NCBI GenBank assembly: GCA_018881555.1
Contig: JACAXG010000008.1
Span: 11,871,316-11,935,315, forward strand
Direction: 5' to 3'
DNA: 64,000 nt
Source: Amblyornis subalaris
Lineage: Eukaryota; Chordata; Aves; Passeriformes; Ptilonorhynchidae
The notes under the pieces were generated by a model, which did not search any database, was not told the origin of the DNA, and worked only from the letters and a program-made list of their open reading frames with translations. Of this stretch, positions 63,595-64,000 are shown in pieces. The first letter of the stretch is position 1. Each line of letters starts with the position of its first letter. The position numbers were made by a program, and so were the translations under genes.

Positions 63595-64000
63595 CTTTCA
63601 NATGAGACAGAGAAACAGGTCAGAGCCACATCACAGGGACCATAAGCATCCCCACAGTTTGAGAGAGGTGCTTTGGGAAATCCTGTGGAAGTGGCTTTGC
63701 CCCCTACAAGACGGAATCTGGCCAGCATCTCTGTCAAGAGCCAATCTGGGGCTCACCACCCCTCCAGCACTAACTCTGCCTCTGCTCTCCTGAAGGGATA
63801 CCTCTCACAGCCATGCAGAAACAGCCACTAATTACAACCCTCTGCANATTTTTAACAGCCTTCCTGTAAGAAGTAATCTTCAGCAGAAAGCACAATATTT
63901 TACAGGAATAAAGAACTAAGTGTCTCAGTGAGGCTCACCCAAAAACTCTCTGGAAGAATTAACACAGGTTCTTCTCAGTGGAAGTGCCTGGACACATGAA
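63595..64000. other. HMCES: HMCES intron, upstream end not reached
   Basis: No coding exon with the MCGR start or the following N-terminal SRAP segment is recognisable up to the window end. A single N at 63601 lies 7 nt from the acceptor. Confidence 0.6.

Overview
This is a vertebrate nuclear window and almost certainly avian. Genes are split by GT-AG introns, promoters lie in CpG islands, and the interspersed repeats are CR1 LINEs ending in the bird-type ATTCTGTG tail. Nothing prokaryotic, plasmid-like or phage-like is present. From general knowledge, the gene set (RPN1, RAB7A, H1-10, HMCES) matches the block on human 3q21 and, in birds, a chromosome-12-type segment; the exact species cannot be told from the sequence. 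Scattered single Ns point to a draft assembly, and none falls inside a coding exon called here.

Layout. 1-2.45 kb: no gene seen. 2.45-10 kb: RPN1 on the minus strand, ten coding exons, CpG-island promoter at about 9.4-10.3 kb. 10.3-22 kb: intergenic, with an orphan CpG island at about 14.7-15.15 kb and a CR1 fragment at 20.9-21.3 kb. 22-43 kb: RAB7A on the plus strand, with a non-coding first exon, a 16-kb first intron carrying two further CR1 copies, and five coding exons at 38.47-41.60 kb. 45.0-49.6 kb: a decayed TA/TG/GA-rich tandem repeat domain with a recurring AACAGCTCTCTC core. 49.7-53 kb: a dense CpG island holding the intronless linker histone gene H1-10. 53-57 kb: no gene recognised. 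57-58.7 kb: an H2A variant gene on the minus strand. 60-64 kb: HMCES on the minus strand, its 5' exon(s) beyond the window end.

Functional view. These are unrelated, broadly expressed genes: ER N-glycosylation (RPN1), late-endosome/lysosome traffic (RAB7A), chromatin (H1-10 and the H2A variant) and abasic-site protection (HMCES). RPN1 and RAB7A are divergent, about 12 kb apart; H1-10 and the H2A gene are convergent. Strong CTCF-type motifs lie in convergent orientation at 14.9 kb (forward) and 52.75/52.80 kb (reverse), and could frame RAB7A and H1-10 in one loop.

Most notable points: (1) an H2A gene with an H2A.X-like core but a short tail ending TQSSKK and no SQ(E/D) phosphosite, with a replication-type promoter (octamer plus two CCAAT boxes), a likely 5'-UTR intron and no histone stem-loop; (2) a GC-AG intron in HMCES directly after the catalytic His; (3) the convergent CTCF pair; (4) a triplicated YY1 site at RPN1; (5) the 4.6-kb minisatellite-like domain. 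I found no evidence of a wholly new multi-gene system.
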